From Bradyrhizobium sp. 190 (GTDB taxonomy: Bacteria; Pseudomonadota; Alphaproteobacteria; Rhizobiales; Xanthobacteraceae): a stretch of 64,000 nt of DNA. The stretch lies in contig NZ_JADPJL010000005.1 in the NCBI RefSeq assembly GCF_023073415.1, positions 310,001 through 374,000 of the forward strand, written 5' to 3'. Positions 23,685 to 31,348 of this stretch are shown here, one piece after another; positions within the stretch are counted from its first letter, which is position 1; every line of letters starts with the position of its first letter. The notes under the pieces are model-generated. The model was not told the DNA's origin and made no database searches. It saw only the letters and a program-made list of their open reading frames with translations. Made by a program: the position numbers and the translations under genes.

Positions 23685-24458
23685 ATGTCCGATCTCTCCG
23701 CGTTCCCGATCACCACCCGCTGGCCCGCCAAACATCCTGACCGCCTTCAGCTCTATTCGCTGCCGACGCCAAACGGCGTCAAGGTCTCGATCATGCTGGA
23801 AGAGATCGGATTGCCCTACGAAGTGCATCTGGTCGACTTCAACAAGGACGACCAGAATACGTCTGAATTCCTGTCGCTCAATCCGAATGGCAAGATCCCG
23901 GCCATCCTCGATCCGGACGGGCCCGGCGGCAAGCCGCTGCCGCTGTTCGAGTCCGGGGCGATCTTGCAGTATCTCGCCGACAAGACCGGCAAGCTTCTGC
24001 CCACCGATCCGGCGCGACGTTACCAGACGATTCAGTGGCTGCACTTTCAGATGGGCGGGATCGGACCGATGTTCGGGCAGGTCGGCTTCTTCCACAAATT
24101 CGCCGGCAAGGAGTATGCCGACAAGCGGCCGCTTGAGCGTTACGTCGCCGAGTCGAAGCGCCTGCTCGGTGTGATGGAGACTCGTCTCGGCGGGCGGCAG
24201 TGGATCATGGACGACGACTACACGATCGCCGATATTTCGATGCTCGGCTGGGTGCGAAATCTGATCGGCTTTTATGGTGCGCGCGATCTCGTTGCGTTCG
24301 ACGGCTTCAAGAGCGTATCAGGCTGGCTTGATCGCGGCCTGGCGCGCCCCGCGGTGCAACGCGGGCTGGAGATCCGAAGCGGCCGTAAGCACCTGGATGT
24401 TTCGCAACGCGCTTTCCAAAAGCGGCCGGTTAACATCGCTCAAGCGCTTTCCGAGTGA
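23685..24458 (+). CDS. Glutathione S-transferase (Ure2p/YfcG-like)
   Basis: A 257-residue GST. The N-terminal thioredoxin-like domain (about 22-105) reads LQLYSLPTPNGVKVSIMLEE, with SLNPNGKIPAIL and ESGAILQYLADKTG. The C-terminal helical domain has QWLHFQMGGIGPMFGQ and DDYTIADISMLGW. The NGVK context at the active site is that of the nu/Ure2p-like class, which has disulfide-bond oxidoreductase activity. I use the ATG at 23685. Confidence 0.88.
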   Translation: MSDLSAFPITTRWPAKHPDRLQLYSLPTPNGVKVSIMLEEIGLPYEVHLVDFNKDDQNTSEFLSLNPNGKIPAILDPDGPGGKPLPLFESGAILQYLADKTGKLLPTDPARRYQTIQWLHFQMGGIGPMFGQVGFFHKFAGKEYADKRPLERYVAESKRLLGVMETRLGGRQWIMDDDYTIADISMLGWVRNLIGFYGARDLVAFDGFKSVSGWLDRGLARPAVQRGLEIRSGRKHLDVSQRAFQKRPVNIAQALSE

Positions 24459-24466
24459 AATGCCTT

Positions 24467-25084
24467 TCACGCGGGCCGATGGCCAGTCGAAGTCAGCCTC
24501 TCGGCGACAAGGCCATCCATCAGTTGCTTCAGCGCCATGTCGTAGTCGGAAAAATTGCCGCCTGCAGCGATGGCGATAGCCGCCCGGTCGAACGCCGCAG
24601 AGAGGATATTGACCACGGCGGTGAGCGAGATTTCAGGCGACGGGCGGATCACCGCTTGCAGGCCTTCCAACAAAGTTCGGCGGCTATGTTTGGCGTCGAT
24701 GGCATCCACGGTCTCAAAACCCAGAACGGCGGGCGCCTCGATCAGGATCAGGCGTGTTCGTCCTTCCTTCTGCATCGCGCGCAAGTACGCTGAAGCGCCC
24801 GTATGGAGCATCTGCATCGGAGCGTCTGTCGCCGAAGCAGCGCCCTCGATCTCGGCGGCAACAGCGGCGGACTCAGCCTCGACCAAGGCGAGATAGAGGG
24901 CCCTTTTGTCCTCGAAATGGTGGTAGAGCGCACCCCGCGTCACTCCCGCTTGCGCGGCAATCTCGGGGGTTCCGGTGGTGGCATATCCCTTTGCGATAAA
25001 AAGCGCTTTGGCCGCTTCAAGCACCCTCCCACGAGTGGTCGCGCTGCGGTCGATGTTGCTCCTGCGTCCTTTTATCACTTGCAT
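24467..25084 (-). CDS. TetR-family transcriptional regulator
   Basis: A 205-residue TetR protein. The DNA-binding domain is residues 15-62: TRGRVLEAAKALFIAKGY, TGTPEIAAQAGVTRGALYHH and FEDKRALYLALVEA. The rest is an all-helical ligand domain. It is divergent from the small VOC gene at 25149, and two near-identical CATACAG-N-CTGTATG operators lie between them, the first beginning two bases upstream of its start codon. It should repress both itself and the VOC gene. Confidence 0.92.
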   Translation of the reverse strand: MQVIKGRRSNIDRSATTRGRVLEAAKALFIAKGYATTGTPEIAAQAGVTRGALYHHFEDKRALYLALVEAESAAVAAEIEGAASATDAPMQMLHTGASAYLRAMQKEGRTRLILIEAPAVLGFETVDAIDAKHSRRTLLEGLQAVIRPSPEISLTAVVNILSAAFDRAAIAIAAGGNFSDYDMALKQLMDGLVAERLTSTGHRPA

Positions 25085-25085
25085 G

Positions 25086-25125
25086 CATACAGCCTGTATG
25101 TTTATGTCTGCGTACAGACTGTATG
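25086..25125. promoter_or_regulatory. Two TetR operators CATACAG-N-CTGTATG
   Basis: CATACAGCCTGTATG (25086-25100) is a perfect 15-base dyad. CGTACAGACTGTATG (25111-25125) differs by one base in one arm. They are 25 bases apart, in the 64-base gap between the TetR and VOC starts, so a repressor bound here would cover both promoters. Confidence 0.78.
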
Positions 25126-25148
25126 TTTTTTAGCCGCGGAGAACAAGG

Positions 25149-25562
25149 ATGCAGATCACGAGCTATTACCCGGTACTGATGGTCGACAATGTCGCCGCGA
25201 CCTCGGCATTTTATCGAACCCACTTTGATTTCGAGCCGGCGTTCGAGGCGGACTGGTACGTACATCTGCAATCGAAAGTGCAAGAGAACGTTGCCTTGGC
25301 GATCCTGGCAGGCGATCACGACACGATCCCCGCGAAAGCGCGCGGCTCTGCGCGCGGTGTTCTGATCAATTTTGAAGTTCAAGACGTCGATGAGGTCTAT
25401 GGCAGGCTTCGTGCAGCCGGGCTGCCAATCCTGCTTCCGCTCCGCGATGAGCCCTTCGGTCAGCGGCACTTCATCACTGAAGATCCCAACGGCGTATTGA
25501 TCGATGTGATCACGCCGATTCCACCATCTGCCGAGTACCTGGAGTCTTACGCCAGGAACTGA
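25149..25562 (+). CDS. Small VOC-family (glyoxalase-like) protein
   Basis: A 137-residue single-module VOC protein: [20 protein letters not shown] at the start, [20 protein letters not shown] in the second half and [17 protein letters not shown] at the end. It is the likely target of the divergent TetR regulator. Such pairs often respond to antibiotics or electrophiles; the substrate is unknown. Confidence 0.85.
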   Translation: MQITSYYPVLMVDNVAATSAFYRTHFDFEPAFEADWYVHLQSKVQENVALAILAGDHDTIPAKARGSARGVLINFEVQDVDEVYGRLRAAGLPILLPLRDEPFGQRHFITEDPNGVLIDVITPIPPSAEYLESYARN

Positions 25563-25601
25563 TGCTGGTGGAGGCGATTCTGCTTCAATGTCGGCAAACC
25601 G

Positions 25602-26159
25602 CTACACTCCCCGTTTGAGCAACTCATACACGACCGGGTTATCGGCGCATGCCCCAAAGCCGCATTCCAAAAGCGTCGTCACCACGTTCGCCGCCGTCAG
25701 CGCGATCACGAGCCACACCGCGATTTGTGCGAAGGCGCCGCCAGTGACCGGCAGGACGGCTTTGTCGTCTTCGAACTGGCGGTCGAACAGCATCACGGCG
25801 GCAATAAGGACGATGGCGGCGATGAAGCCGATCAGCGCCCACGTATAATAGTGATAGCCGAGCAACGCCGAACCATAGCCGGCGTCGCCGGGCATGATGT
25901 GCAGCAGCACCTGCCGGGTCGACGCAACCGCTCCGGCGACCGCCGCCAGCAGCGATATCGCATAGTGGCTGGGGCGCGGCCCGAAGCGGATATTGAGGAT
26001 CGGTCCGACGGCCAGCGCCGCGAACAGGATGCGCTGTAGCAGGCAGAGCGGGCAGGGCAGCTCATGAAGGATGAACTGCGCCGCATAGGCCGCCGCCAGC
26101 ACCATCGCCACCGCGTAGAGGCTGAGTGCGTTCAGCGTGATGGCGCGCGTCTGGGTCAT
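25602..26159 (-). CDS. dsbB: Disulfide bond formation protein B (DsbB-like)
   Basis: A 185-residue inner-membrane protein with about five membrane segments. The quinone-linked cysteine pair is C36/C39 in HELPCPLCLLQR, which is diagnostic. A second pair, LLECGFGACADN, lies near the C-terminus after the last membrane segment and not in the loop between helices 3 and 4 of E. coli DsbB, so this is a variant topology. It would reoxidise a DsbA-like partner and pass electrons to quinone. The tiny DUF5993 gene lies 7 bases upstream. Confidence 0.85.
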   Translation of the reverse strand: MTQTRAITLNALSLYAVAMVLAAAYAAQFILHELPCPLCLLQRILFAALAVGPILNIRFGPRPSHYAISLLAAVAGAVASTRQVLLHIMPGDAGYGSALLGYHYYTWALIGFIAAIVLIAAVMLFDRQFEDDKAVLPVTGGAFAQIAVWLVIALTAANVVTTLLECGFGACADNPVVYELLKRGV

Positions 26160-26166
26160 GCGTATC

Positions 26167-26325
26167 TTAGAACGACAGTTTCAGCGTATCGGTCGCGTGG
26201 TGCAGATAGGTGGCGACGCACGCGATCAGGACAGCCCCAAACAACCCGAGCGCCAGCGGACGTTGACCGCGCCAGGCGATCAGCATCACGATGGCCGTGG
26301 CCAGAAACAACAGGGTGAATTCCAT
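26167..26325 (-). CDS. DUF5993-family small membrane protein
   Basis: A 52-residue protein from the ATG at 26325 to the TAA at 26167-26169. It begins MEFTLLFLATAIVMLIAW, then GQRPLALGLFGAVLIACVAT, and ends HHATDTLKLSF: two membrane segments joined by a short basic loop. I know this small family as a neighbour of dsbB-like genes, and here it is 7 bases upstream of dsbB on the same strand. It is probably a DsbB accessory or membrane partner; its function is not established. Confidence 0.75.
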   Translation of the reverse strand: MEFTLLFLATAIVMLIAWRGQRPLALGLFGAVLIACVATYLHHATDTLKLSF

Positions 26326-26438
26326 CGCCGGTCCCAACTTCGCGAACGATGTGTCAGTCTATGATAGATTCGCCGTTCCGCTTTGTATAAAAAACGGCCT
26401 GGTTGGACCAATAACGTCATTTCCGGAATGCAACGAAA

Positions 26439-26810
26439 ATGCCCATCACCATCTACGGCATCAAGAACTGTGACACCATGAAGAAGGCGCGCGCCTGGCT
26501 CGACGATCATGGCGTGGCTTACGACTTTCACGACTACAAGCTTGCCGGCATCGCCAAGGACAAGCTCAAGCAATGGTCCGACGAGCTCGGCTGGGAGACG
26601 CTGCTCAACCGCGCGGGCACGACATTCAAGAAGCTGCCGGATAGCGACAAGGAAGGCCTCAACGAGCGCAAGGCGCTGGCGCTGATGCTGGCGCAGCCCT
26701 CGATGATCAAGCGTCCGGTACTCGATCTCGGCGGCAAGTTGCTGGTCGGATTCAAGCCGGACGTCTACGGCAAGGAAGTGCCGTCCAAATCGCGCGGGCG
26801 CAAGGCCTAG
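26439..26810 (+). CDS. ArsC/Spx-like reductase (YffB type)
   Basis: A 123-residue ArsC-fold protein. The single active-site cysteine is C11 in YGIKNCDTMKKARAWL, followed by the family segments VAYDFHDYK and PSMIKRPVL. It is of the YffB type, a glutathione-dependent thiol reductase; there is no ars context here, so arsenate reduction is doubtful. Its TAG stop forms the left edge of a dispersed palindromic repeat. Confidence 0.88.
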   Translation: MPITIYGIKNCDTMKKARAWLDDHGVAYDFHDYKLAGIAKDKLKQWSDELGWETLLNRAGTTFKKLPDSDKEGLNERKALALMLAQPSMIKRPVLDLGGKLLVGFKPDVYGKEVPSKSRGRKA

Positions 26811-26912
26811 AGCCTTTTCCGTTCCGATGGAATCGGAACGGAACTCTAGATTTTTGATTTGACGCGTTCTCCTAACGCGAACCGGTCGCCACTTCGCTGC
26901 AAAACGCTCTAA
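26807..26912. repeat. Dispersed palindromic repeat, copy 1
   Basis: The element begins CTAGAGCC and ends AACGCTCTAA. It holds a perfect 10-bp hairpin (CCGTTCCGAT, loop GGA, ATCGGAACGG; 26819-26841), then ATTTTTGATTTGACGCGTT and ACGCGAACCGG. Copies 2 (41038) and 3 (58071, inverted) share this order. The TAG stop codons of the ArsC-like gene (26808-26810, plus) and the PAS gene (26909-26911, minus) lie in its two ends. Copy 1 lacks the nested CCCCGGA...TCCGGGG hairpin of the others. Confidence 0.85.
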
Positions 26913-27538
26913 TCGAGCTCGACGATCTCGTCGGACGACGACGCGGCCGCCGGGGCCGCAGCCGGCACGAACTGGCGATCGATGATCGCCCTGACGAGAG
27001 TCACCGGCTCGGCTTTCGGCCTGAGGCCCATGAGGTTGCTGACCTTGAAGCCGCCTTCAATGCTGATGCTCTTGAAGGATCCGACGATCTGGCTGACGAC
27101 ATTGCCGTCGCCGAGCGGCATCAGCAGCCGTTCATAGGATACGTCTTTGCCGTCGGCATCCTGTACCGTTGAAATGGAATAGGTCGGCCGCTGACGGGCC
27201 ACGCAGGCCCGGTACAACGCAACGACGCTGGCATATCGTTCGGGGCCGATCGCATCGTCGAGATAGCGGTTGGTTCGCTGCGCGGGCTCGATATGGTCGC
27301 TGCCGTAGGTGGTGGCGAGCCTGGCGCCTTCATGCGTGATTAGAAATCGCGCGCCATCGCCATGGCCGACGACCTCGTATTGCATCATGTCGACCAGTTC
27401 GTCGGCGACCTGCTCCGGCTGAAAATCACCGGGCGGAGGCATGGTTCGCTGCTTGCCGGCCGCGCGCAGCCATTCGTTCAGGAGATAGCGCTGCCTGATC
27501 GACTTGACGACCGAAGGATCGGCACTTTCGAATTGCAT
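26909..27538 (-). CDS. PAS-domain protein (PAS_5/PF07310-like)
   Basis: A 209-residue alphaproteobacterial PAS protein. It opens MQFESADPSVVKSIRQRYLL, has the middle motif RFLITHEGARLATTYGSDH and ARQRPTYSISTVQDADGKDV, and then SYERLLMPLGDGN. No output domain is attached; a low-complexity Ala/Pro tail ends it. It is a tandem paralogue of the next gene, 6 bases away. Its function is unknown; sensing of a small ligand is a guess from the fold. Confidence 0.8.
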   Translation of the reverse strand: MQFESADPSVVKSIRQRYLLNEWLRAAGKQRTMPPPGDFQPEQVADELVDMMQYEVVGHGDGARFLITHEGARLATTYGSDHIEPAQRTNRYLDDAIGPERYASVVALYRACVARQRPTYSISTVQDADGKDVSYERLLMPLGDGNVVSQIVGSFKSISIEGGFKVSNLMGLRPKAEPVTLVRAIIDRQFVPAAAPAAASSSDEIVELD

Positions 27539-27544
27539 CGCGGC

Positions 27545-28147
27545 TTAACTGAATTCGAGTTCATCGCCGGACGGAATGCGGCCCGGCGCGCGATGGAAGA
27601 GATCGCGGTCGATGATGGTGCGCAGCTTTGGCACCGGCAGCTTATCGTTTCCGCGGATCAGGTTCTTGATCTCGAAGCCGCCATCCTCGCTGATGGTCTT
27701 CAGCGAAGCGATGATGTGGGTAATGCTGCCGTCGTCGGAGAACGGCAGCAATAGCCGCTCATAGGCAACGACTCGCCGGTAGATGTCATCCATATTGGCG
27801 ATGGTATAGGCGGGCAGGCGGCGCGCGATGCATGCATAATAGACCGGCATCACCATCGGAGCGAGCCTTGCGCCCAGATACTCGTCGAGATAGCGACCCT
27901 TGCCGGTATTCCCATAAGCTGCCGACATTCGCGTCCCGTCGCTCTGGATGGTCAGGCGTGGCGGCTGCGTGCTGGAATCGACGGTGTAGATGACGAGGTC
28001 AGGACGTTCGTCCTCGATCCGAGCCGGCTGGTATTCCGACATTCGCGGTATCGACTGGTCGCGGGCGTATTGCCGCAGCCAGGTGTTCAGCAGGTCGCGC
28101 TGTTTGATAGATTTGACGATCGACGGTCCGGCGCTTTCAAATTCCAA
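27545..28147 (-). CDS. PAS-domain protein, tandem paralogue
   Basis: A roughly 200-residue paralogue of the preceding gene: EFESAGPSIVKSIKQRDLLN matches its start, and VVAYERLLLPFSDDGSITHI and LKTISEDGGFEIKNLI match its middle. By alignment with the paralogue, whose first codon is ATG in MQFES, the start is TTG at 28147 (LEFES). The open frame continues upstream without family sequence. It is the upstream member of the pair and possibly the copy carrying the promoter. Confidence 0.72.
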   Translation of the reverse strand: MEFESAGPSIVKSIKQRDLLNTWLRQYARDQSIPRMSEYQPARIEDERPDLVIYTVDSSTQPPRLTIQSDGTRMSAAYGNTGKGRYLDEYLGARLAPMVMPVYYACIARRLPAYTIANMDDIYRRVVAYERLLLPFSDDGSITHIIASLKTISEDGGFEIKNLIRGNDKLPVPKLRTIIDRDLFHRAPGRIPSGDELEFS

Positions 28148-28494
28148 GGCGGCGATTCCTGGCTGTCTAAATCGCGTGATGATGCGGCTGAGGCGGAAAT
28201 ATTGTATGAAAGCGTCTGATTGCAGCAGAACACCGTTAACGATGGCTTGCGGGCGTGAAGATCGCGGATAGCGGGCCAGCCGGGCCGGGCAATCGGCGCA
28301 ATTCGACTTATGGCGCATTCGGAACCGGCACGCGCGTTTTCCCGTGGCCGCTTTCCACCTTGCCTAACCCATACTGTTGACGGCATATTCCGGCCCGGAG
28401 GCGGCAGGCTCGGGACGGTTTCCAGGACGTCCGGCAGAGGCCTGCCCGAACAGGAAAAATTGGCCGCGCGCGAGCGAATTCGCGGAGACGGCTG
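28148..28494. other. Intergenic region between divergent PAS and liv genes
   Basis: This 347-base stretch lies between the PAS paralogue (minus) and livG (plus). It contains the promoters of both directions, but I see no clear operator, RNA motif or gene. If the PAS paralogue began further upstream it would use part of this stretch. Confidence 0.4.
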
Positions 28495-29265
28495 ATGGGG
28501 GAAATTTGTTTGGCTGATGAGTTCATTCTCGAAACCCACGGATTGACCAAGGAATTCGCGGGTTTCTTCGCCGTTCGCGACGTCGCCCTCAAGGTGCGTC
28601 GCGGCAGCATTCATGCGCTGATCGGGCCTAACGGCGCCGGCAAGACGACATGCTTCAACCTGCTGACCAAGTTCTTGCGGCCGTCGGCAGGCCAGATCCT
28701 GTACAAGGGACAGGATATCACTGCGATGGCGCCGGCGGATGTGGCCCGCCTCGGGCTGGTGCGATCATTCCAGATTTCGGCGGTGTTTCCGCATCTGACG
28801 GCGCTGGAGAACGTCCGCGTCGCCTTGCAGCGCCAGCACGGCGCTTCGTTCGATTTCTGGCGTTCCAAGAGCGTGCTCGACCGCTTCAACGGCCGCGCGC
28901 ATGAGCTTCTCAACGATGTGGGCCTGAGCGAGTTTGCCAACACGCCGGCGGTCGAGATGCCCTACGGCCGCAAACGCGCGCTCGAGATTGCGACGACGCT
29001 GGCGCTCGACCCCGAGATGATGCTGCTCGACGAACCGATGGCCGGCATGGGTCATGAAGACATCGACAAGATCGCGGCGCTGATCAAGCGCATTTCGGCG
29101 AAGTACACCATTCTGATGGTCGAACATAACCTCTCGGTGGTCGCCAACCTGTCCGACATCATCACGGTGCTGACGCGCGGGCAGGTGCTGGCCGAAGGCA
29201 ATTATGCTGAACTGTCCAAGGACGAGCGCGTCAAGGAAGCCTATCTGGGGGCCGGTCATGCCTGA
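28495..29265 (+). CDS. livG: Branched-chain amino-acid type ABC transporter ATP-binding protein LivG
   Basis: A 256-residue ATPase. Walker A is GPNGAGKTT, the Q-loop follows at VRSFQISAVFPHLT, the signature region reads PYGRKRALEIATTL (degenerate LSGGQ, as usual in LivG), Walker B is MMLLDEP and the switch His is in VEHNLS. It pairs with LivF to power the LivHM permease. The livF start overlaps its end by 8 bases. Confidence 0.92.
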   Translation: MGEICLADEFILETHGLTKEFAGFFAVRDVALKVRRGSIHALIGPNGAGKTTCFNLLTKFLRPSAGQILYKGQDITAMAPADVARLGLVRSFQISAVFPHLTALENVRVALQRQHGASFDFWRSKSVLDRFNGRAHELLNDVGLSEFANTPAVEMPYGRKRALEIATTLALDPEMMLLDEPMAGMGHEDIDKIAALIKRISAKYTILMVEHNLSVVANLSDIITVLTRGQVLAEGNYAELSKDERVKEAYLGAGHA

Positions 29266-30001
29266 GTTGAAAATGGCCGAAGCTGCCGCCAAACCGGCGG
29301 GCGCGGAAATTCTTTCCGTTTCCGACCTGCAGGCCTGGTACGGCGAATCCCACATCCTTCACGGCGTCAACTTCAATGTGAAGGCCGGCGAAGTGGTCAC
29401 GCTGCTCGGCCGCAACGGCGCCGGCAAGACCACGACTCTGAAGTCGGTGATGGGAATTATCGGCAAGCGTACCGGTTCGATCCGTTTCAACGGTCAGGAC
29501 ATCACGCGTGCCTCGTCCGACAGGATCGCACGGATGGGCGTGGCTTTCTGCCCGGAGGAGCGGGGTATTTTCGCAAGCCTCGACGTGCGTGAAAACCTGC
29601 TGCTGCCGCCGATCGTGCGCCCTGGCGGCCTGTCGCTCGATCAGATCTTCGAGTTGTTTCCGAACCTGAAGGAGCGCCTCAACAGCCAGGGCACCAAGCT
29701 TTCCGGCGGCGAGCAGCAGATGCTCGCCATCGCCAGAATCCTGCGCACTGGCGCGCGCTTCCTGATGCTGGATGAGCCGACCGAGGGTCTCGCGCCGGTC
29801 ATCATCCAGCAGATCGGCCACACCATCGCACGGCTGAAGTCGGAAGGGTTCACCATCCTGCTCGTCGAGCAGAATTTCCGCTTCGCCTCGACGGTGGCCG
29901 ACCGTTACTACATCGTCGAGCACGGCAAGGTGATCGATGGTTTTGCGAATTCGGAGCTGTCGGCCAACATGGACAAGCTCCACACCTATCTCGGCGTTTA
30001 A
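29258..30001 (+). CDS. livF: Branched-chain amino-acid type ABC transporter ATP-binding protein LivF
   Basis: A 247-residue ATPase with Walker A GRNGAGKTT, signature LSGGEQQMLAIARIL, Walker B FLMLDEP and TEGLAPVIIQQIG, the typical LivF segment. The ATG at 29258 overlaps livG by 8 bases, so translation is coupled. It is the second nucleotide-binding subunit of the transporter. Confidence 0.92.
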   Translation: MPELKMAEAAAKPAGAEILSVSDLQAWYGESHILHGVNFNVKAGEVVTLLGRNGAGKTTTLKSVMGIIGKRTGSIRFNGQDITRASSDRIARMGVAFCPEERGIFASLDVRENLLLPPIVRPGGLSLDQIFELFPNLKERLNSQGTKLSGGEQQMLAIARILRTGARFLMLDEPTEGLAPVIIQQIGHTIARLKSEGFTILLVEQNFRFASTVADRYYIVEHGKVIDGFANSELSANMDKLHTYLGV

Positions 30002-30039
30002 TCGGTACTACGGCTGCACTCTGGATTTATGGAGATACT

Positions 30040-31260
30040 ATGAAACATCGCATTTCAGCTCTCTTCCTCGGCACCGCGCTCGCGCTTGCCGCAGGCGGCG
30101 GCGCCATGGCGCAAGACAAGACCGTCAAGATCGGCGTGCTCACTGACAATTCCGGACTCTACTCCGACCTCGGCGGCGCAGGCTCCACGCTTGCTGCCCA
30201 GATGGCGGTCGAGGATTCCGGGCTTGCAGCCAAGGGCTGGAAAATCGACATCATCTCAGCCGACCACCAGAACAAGCCCGACATCGCCACCACCATCGCG
30301 CGTCAATGGATCGACGTCGAAAAGGTCGATATCTTCATGGACGTGCTGAACTCCGGCGTTGCGCTGGCAGTCAACAATCTGGTGAAGGAAAAGAACGCCG
30401 TCATGATCAATACCGGCGCGGCGTCGTCGGATCTCACTAATGCCCAGTGCTCGCCCAACACAATTCATTGGGTTTACGACACCTACATGCTCGCCAACAG
30501 CACCGGGCAGGCGCTGGTGAAAGCCGGCGGCGACACCTGGTACTTCCTGACCGCAGACTATGCGTTCGGCCATGCGCTCGAGCGCGACACGACCGCGGTT
30601 GTGGTGAAGTCGGGTGGCAAGGTTATCGGCACCGTCAAGCATCCGCTGAATTCGTCGGACTTCTCCTCGTTCCTGCTGCAGGCGCAGGCGTCCAAGGCCA
30701 AGATCATCGGCATGGCGAACGCCGGCGGCGACACCACGAATACCATCAAGCAGGCGTCTGAATTCGGCATCGTCGCCGGGGGCCAGAAGCTGGCCGGTCT
30801 TCTGCTGTTCATCACTGACGTGCACTCGCTCGGCCTGAAGGTGGCGCAGGGCCTCAGCTTTACCGAAACCTTCTACTGGGATCTGAATGACGGCACCCGC
30901 GCGTTTTCCAAGCGCTTCTCCGAGCGCATGAAGAACAAGGCGATGCCGTCGATGGTGCAGGCCGGCGTGTATTCGGGTCTGATCCACTATTTCAAGACGC
31001 TTGAGGCGATGAGCGGCAATCCGCATGACGGCGTCAAGGTAGTCGCCAAAATGAAGGAACTGCCGACCGACGATGCGCTGTTCGGCAAGGGCTCGATCCG
31101 CGCTGACGGTCGCAAGATTCATCCGGCCTACCTGTTCGAGGTCAAGAAGCCCGCGGAATCCAAGGGACCGTGGGATTATTACAAGCTGATCGGAACTACC
31201 CCAGGCGACCAGGCCTTCCGGCCGCTTTCGGAAAGCGCCTGTCCGCTGGTAAAGAAGTAA
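30040..31260 (+). CDS. livK: Liv-type ABC transporter substrate-binding protein
   Basis: A 406-residue periplasmic type I binding protein. Signal peptide: MKHRISALFLGTALALAAGG to AMAQ. The mature protein opens KTVKIGVLTDNSGLYSDLGG and has ISADHQNKPDIATTIARQWI and TYMLANSTGQALVKAG. A close paralogue lies at 46309-47535. Placement between the ATPases and the permeases and the strong hairpin after it suggest raised expression of the binding protein. The ligand may be an amino acid, urea, amide or aromatic acid. Confidence 0.88.
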   Translation: MKHRISALFLGTALALAAGGGAMAQDKTVKIGVLTDNSGLYSDLGGAGSTLAAQMAVEDSGLAAKGWKIDIISADHQNKPDIATTIARQWIDVEKVDIFMDVLNSGVALAVNNLVKEKNAVMINTGAASSDLTNAQCSPNTIHWVYDTYMLANSTGQALVKAGGDTWYFLTADYAFGHALERDTTAVVVKSGGKVIGTVKHPLNSSDFSSFLLQAQASKAKIIGMANAGGDTTNTIKQASEFGIVAGGQKLAGLLLFITDVHSLGLKVAQGLSFTETFYWDLNDGTRAFSKRFSERMKNKAMPSMVQAGVYSGLIHYFKTLEAMSGNPHDGVKVVAKMKELPTDDALFGKGSIRADGRKIHPAYLFEVKKPAESKGPWDYYKLIGTTPGDQAFRPLSESACPLVKK

Positions 31261-31268
31261 ATATGATT

Positions 31269-31293
31269 GCCCGCCGGCCACGTGCCGGCGGGC
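31269..31293 (+). terminator. Stem-loop between the binding-protein and permease genes
   Basis: GCCCGCCGGC (31269-31278), loop CACGT, GCCGGCGGGC (31284-31293): a perfect 10-bp stem just 8 bases after the livK stop. No T-run follows. In ABC operons such hairpins protect the binding-protein mRNA or partly terminate, giving more binding protein than permease. Confidence 0.65.
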
Positions 31294-31348
31294 ACACCTT
31301 CGCGTCACCACGCGATTCCGCGTCACAACGAGATTGAGTGCGAAACCG

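Noticed and set aside
26439..26810. Arsenate reductase arsC
   Set aside because: The protein has the ArsC fold and one Cys but is of the YffB type, and no other arsenic gene is near.
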